Assembly (NCBI GenBank): GCA_036732755.1
Contig: DAINBU010000156.1
Span: 1-10,542 of the forward strand
DNA: 10,542 nt
Direction of reading: 5' to 3'
Source of the DNA: DASRRB01 sp036732755
GTDB lineage: Bacteria > Planctomycetota > B15-G4 > SIAN01
This document shows, piece by piece, positions 6,817-10,542 of the stretch (positions within the stretch are counted from its first letter, which is position 1; the number at the start of each line of letters is the position of its first letter). The position numbers were made by a program, and so were the translations under genes. Below the pieces are notes generated by a model that saw nothing but the letters and a program-made list of their open reading frames with translations, was not told where the DNA came from and ran no database searches.

Positions 6817-8115
6817 TCACTCGGCGCGCAGCGAGAGGCCGTAGCTCTCGAGCTTCTTCTTGATCTCCTGCAGCGAGGTCTGGCCGAAGTTCTTGCAGGC
6901 GAGCAGCTGGTTCTCGGAGAGCGCCGCGAGCTCGCCGACCGAGCGCACGCCCAGCGTGTCGAGCGCGCGCCGCGAGCGGACCGAGAGGTCGAGCTCGTTC
7001 ACCGGCTTGTAGATCACCTGCGCGCGGTCGACCGGCTCGGCGACGCGCGCGCCGAGGTCGGGCTTGGGCGTCCCCATCCCGAGGCGCAGCCCCTTCTGCA
7101 CCAGGATCTGCTTGATCTCGGTGAGCGAGGTCTCGCCGAAGTTCTTGTAGGCCAGCAGGTCCTGCTCGGAAAGCGAGATCAGGTCGCCGAGCGTGCGGAC
7201 GTTCATGTTCGCGAGGCAGTTGCGCGCGCGCACCGACAGCTCGAAGTCGGTGACCGGGATGCCGAGCACCGCGGCGTGCTTGTCCTCGTTGCGCTTCTTC
7301 TCCTCGTCGTAGTACTGGCCGGCGCTCGCGCTCACGTCGGCGAGGTAGAGCCGCGCGCGCGGGTGGTTCGGGTCGAAGTCGATGATCTTCTGGAAGCAGT
7401 TCTGCGCCAGCTGGAAGTCTTCGTCGTCCTCGAAGAGGAGGCCGAGGTTGAGCAGCGCGCCGATCGGCGCCGTCTTGGCGTTGCAGAGGCGCTCGTAGAG
7501 CTCGATCGCGGTCTCGGAATCGCCGCGCAGCGACTCGTGGTAGGCCAGCCTGAACAGCGCTCCGACGTGGCCCGGCTCGACGGCGAGCGTCTGCTGCCAC
7601 AGCCGCACCGCCTGGTCGTACTCGCCCTCGGACTCCTTCACGAGCCCCTGGACGTACGTCGCGTGGACCGAGTCGCCGTGGCTCTTCTGGATCTCCTTCG
7701 ACTCCTTCTCGAGGCCGGCCGTGTCGCCGACCTGCGCGAGCGCCTCGGCGAGGACGAGGCGCGCCGGCAGGCAGTTCGCGCGCTTCTCGACAATCGGGCG
7801 GACCTCCTTGATCGAGCGCACCGGATCGCCGCGCCCGAGCCAGACCTTGGCGCGGACGAACGTCGCGAGCTCGCCCTTCGCCTGCGCGAGCAGGTCGATC
7901 GCGCGCGACTCCTGCCCGAGCATGAAGCGGCCGAGCCCCGCCTTGAGGCGCGCCGCGTCGTCGGCCGGCTCGGACGGGACCGCCTCGTAGAACTTGCTCT
8001 CGAAGGCGCGATAGAACTCCTGGTCGCCGAGCACGCGCGTGTGCGCCGCCTCGAGCTCCTCGATGGTGCTCACACCCTGCACGGCGAGGCTCTGGGCGTC
8101 GTCGATTCCGGTCAT
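6817..8115 (-). CDS. TPR protein with two tandem RNA polymerase alpha C-terminal domains
   Basis: A 432-residue cytoplasmic protein with no signal peptide. Residues 55-280 are TPR-like helix pairs, clearest at 150-182, 184-214 and 217-265 (GALLNLGLLFEDDEDFQLAQ, then NHPRARLYLAD). Two alpha-CTD modules follow at about 284-347 and 367-430. Module 1 keeps the phrase FELSVRARNCL, matching E. coli LELTVRSANCL; R296 and N299 match DNA-contacting R265 and N268, and NFGETSLTEIK matches the second helix-hairpin-helix with Gly and Ser kept but Lys298 replaced by Thr. Module 2 keeps Arg380 but has Arg for Asn268. There is no alpha N-terminal assembly domain, so it is not RpoA. A role in UP-element DNA binding or polymerase/sigma contacts is inferred. 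Similar fusions are, as I recall, frequent in Planctomycetota but uncharacterised. GGAG at 8126-8123 supports the ATG. ruvA follows 22 nt later. Confidence 0.93.
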   Translation of the reverse strand: MTGIDDAQSLAVQGVSTIEELEAAHTRVLGDQEFYRAFESKFYEAVPSEPADDAARLKAGLGRFMLGQESRAIDLLAQAKGELATFVRAKVWLGRGDPVRSIKEVRPIVEKRANCLPARLVLAEALAQVGDTAGLEKESKEIQKSHGDSVHATYVQGLVKESEGEYDQAVRLWQQTLAVEPGHVGALFRLAYHESLRGDSETAIELYERLCNAKTAPIGALLNLGLLFEDDEDFQLAQNCFQKIIDFDPNHPRARLYLADVSASAGQYYDEEKKRNEDKHAAVLGIPVTDFELSVRARNCLANMNVRTLGDLISLSEQDLLAYKNFGETSLTEIKQILVQKGLRLGMGTPKPDLGARVAEPVDRAQVIYKPVNELDLSVRSRRALDTLGVRSVGELAALSENQLLACKNFGQTSLQEIKKKLESYGLSLRAE

Positions 8116-8326
8116 GCATCGTCTCCAGTGGACGGACGGCGGCGCGCGGTCGGGCGGCGGGAGCCGGCGGCGGATGCGTGCGCGCGAAGTGGCCGCCGGG
8201 CCGGAACCCGATCAAGGTAACGGCAGGCGCACCGCAGTCAAGCGACCGGGCCGCCGCCGACGCGCGCGTCGGCGCGCCGCGCTACTTTCTCGCGCCTCGT
8301 CCCACCCCGTTTCCGAGCGAGCCGCC
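8116..8326. promoter_or_regulatory. Divergent intergenic region
   Basis: 211 nt between two divergently read genes, so promoters for both must lie here or within the gene starts. I see no clear -35/-10 pair in either direction. TTGATC on the minus strand (in 8211-8219) resembles a -35 hexamer but lacks a partner. The most ordered element is the 20-bp palindrome listed separately. Confidence 0.45.
8255..8274. repeat. 20-bp perfect palindrome, possible operator
   Basis: CGCCGACGCG followed by CGCGTCGGCG is a perfect inverted repeat with no spacer, 52 nt upstream of the zinc-ribbon gene ATG and 139 nt upstream of the TPR gene ATG. A dimeric regulator could bind it. The CG-alternating centre makes chance formation easier in this base composition. 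Confidence 0.4.
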
Positions 8327-9202
8327 ATGCCCTGGTGCCCGAAGTGCCGCAACGAGTACATGGCGTCGGCGAAGCGCTGCGCCGACTGCGCGGTCGAACT
8401 GGTCGAAGACCTCATGGCCTTCGAGCAGCGGCGCGCGCAGGAGGAGAGCGAGCGCATGCTCCGCGTCGAGGGGCCCGCCGGGTGGCTCGCCGGCCTCGAG
8501 GCGTCGCTCTCGGGCGCCCGCGTCCCGGTCCGGCGGGTCGACGGCGCGCTCGAGGTCCCGCTCGCCCTCGCCGAGCAGATTGAGTCGGCCCTCCTCCCGA
8601 CGGTCGAGTTCGAGCGCGACGGCGCGACGATCCGCGTGATCGGCCCGCGCGGCGACGTCGAGCCCAAGTACGAGGTCGACCCGACCCTATTCGGGGCCGA
8701 CCCCGACGAGCTGCAGCGCGACCCTAAGGCCACGCTCGCACGGGTCACCGACGCCCTCGCCGCCGGCACGCCGCGGCAGAAGGCCTTCGCGCTGCAGGTG
8801 CTGCGCACCCTCGCCGCGGCCGGGACGATCCCGATCGCCGAGTTCGTCGTCGCCCTCGCCCGCGCCAACCGGCGCACGCCGCTCTATGCGGTGGCGCGCC
8901 TGCTCGCCGACCCGCCCGAGCCCGACGTCGCCGCGCGCCTGGCGAGGGAACTCCCGAACCTGCCGCGCGTCGCGCTCGAGTCGGCGCTGCACGCGCTGGC
9001 GCTGCTCGGCGACCGGTCGGTGGCGCCCTCGATCGTCCACCTCCTCGATCACGAGGACGTCGACGTGCGTGGCGAGGCGGACGAGGTGCTAATGTCGCTG
9101 ACCGGCTTCGACGTGCAGTTCGACGCCGAGGCCGACGCGAGGACGCGCGGTCCGTGGATCCGGCTCTGGCGGGAGCGGATCGACCGCGAGCTCGGCGCCT
9201 GA
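8327..9202 (+). CDS. Zinc-ribbon protein with C-terminal HEAT-like repeats
   Basis: A 291-residue protein, probably cytoplasmic, with no signal peptide. The N-terminus MPWCPKCRNEY followed by CADC gives Cys4, Cys7, Cys18 and Cys21, a compact zinc ribbon. Residues 30-50 are a charged helix. About 50-106 is a small alpha/beta unit (EVPLALAEQIESALL, VEFERDGATIRVIG). Residues 135-260 are HEAT-like helix pairs (TPRQKAFALQVLRTLAAAG; ALESALHALALLGDRSVAPS; DHEDVDVRGEADEVLMSLTG). The tail has GPWIRLWRERIDREL. The frame is open upstream to 8039, but that stretch is non-protein-like and overlaps the divergent gene; ATG 8327 puts the zinc ribbon at residue 1, as usual for such proteins. The Shine-Dalgarno is weak (GAGCGAG). 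Zinc binding is a firm guess; the biological role is unknown. murA follows after 84 nt on the same strand. Confidence 0.9.
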   Translation: MPWCPKCRNEYMASAKRCADCAVELVEDLMAFEQRRAQEESERMLRVEGPAGWLAGLEASLSGARVPVRRVDGALEVPLALAEQIESALLPTVEFERDGATIRVIGPRGDVEPKYEVDPTLFGADPDELQRDPKATLARVTDALAAGTPRQKAFALQVLRTLAAAGTIPIAEFVVALARANRRTPLYAVARLLADPPEPDVAARLARELPNLPRVALESALHALALLGDRSVAPSIVHLLDHEDVDVRGEADEVLMSLTGFDVQFDAEADARTRGPWIRLWRERIDRELGA

Positions 9203-9272
9203 CGAAGGCGTCGCGTCCGGAGCGCGAGGCGGGCGGGCGGCTTGGCGGCCGTGGCGTTCGCTGGGGGCCGGT

Positions 9273-9282
9273 GGGGAGGGGG
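9273..9282 (+). promoter_or_regulatory. Strong ribosome binding site of murA
   Basis: GGGGAGGGGG contains GGAG at 9275-9278, 8 nt before GTG 9287. It marks that GTG as the intended start, upstream of the in-frame TAG. Confidence 0.65.
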
Positions 9283-9286
9283 TATT

Positions 9287-10542
<1,256 letters not shown>

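Noticed and set aside
6476..8215. 579-codon minus-strand ORF spanning ruvA and the TPR gene in another frame
   Set aside because: Crosses two well-supported genes and is Arg/Ala-rich throughout.
6760..8220. 486-codon plus-strand ORF antisense to the TPR/alpha-CTD gene
   Set aside because: Leu/Arg/Glu-rich antisense shadow; the opposite strand matches alpha-CTD at conserved positions.
8039..8326. N-terminal extension of the zinc-ribbon gene to 8039
   Set aside because: It would overlap the start of the divergent TPR gene and add about 96 unstructured Arg/Ser residues before a zinc ribbon that normally begins such proteins.

Overview
The window is a GC-rich bacterial chromosome segment. It most resembles Planctomycetota. 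The clues are a stand-alone protein fusing TPR repeats to two RNA polymerase alpha C-terminal domains, several secreted HEAT-repeat proteins, a zinc-ribbon/HEAT protein and a multihaem cytochrome, alongside ordinary ruvA and murA. This assignment is inference from gene content; no rRNA or tRNA is present.

Layout. From 8115 down to 1, seven genes lie on the minus strand. In transcription order they are: the TPR/tandem alpha-CTD protein (8115-6817); ruvA (6794-6207, 22 nt later); after about 200 nt, a secreted HEAT protein (6005-4611); after about 150 nt, a compact cluster of a short ABC ATPase (4459-3725), a five-haem cytochrome c (3728-2640, sharing ATGA with the ATPase) and a HEAT-repeat putative lipoprotein (2662-1058, overlapping by 23 nt); and 45 nt further a low-complexity secreted protein that runs off the left edge (1012-1). 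That last frame is open to the window edge and has no stop inside it, so a caller that requires a stop would miss it. From 8327 rightwards two genes lie on the plus strand: a zinc-ribbon/HEAT protein (8327-9202) and murA (9287 to the right edge). The two transcription units diverge from 8116-8326, which holds a 20-bp perfect palindrome.

How they fit together. The ABC ATPase, cytochrome and HEAT lipoprotein overlap, so they are probably translationally coupled. Three consecutive products of the left cluster are predicted to be exported, which suggests an envelope module with a redox component whose substrate is unknown. RuvA and MurA are housekeeping: Holliday-junction branch migration and the first committed step of peptidoglycan synthesis.

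Main surprise. murA has a clear GTG start, a strong Shine-Dalgarno sequence and a near-full-length frame that aligns without gaps to the E. coli N-terminus, yet codon 7 is an in-frame TAG. No alternative start lies between the TAG and GTG16. Sequencing error, a real nonsense mutation, start at GTG16 and amber read-through are all possible; the cytochrome gene ends in TAG, which argues against wholesale TAG reassignment. The other candidate for new biology is the TPR/tandem alpha-CTD protein, which looks like a free-standing regulator built from RNA polymerase parts.
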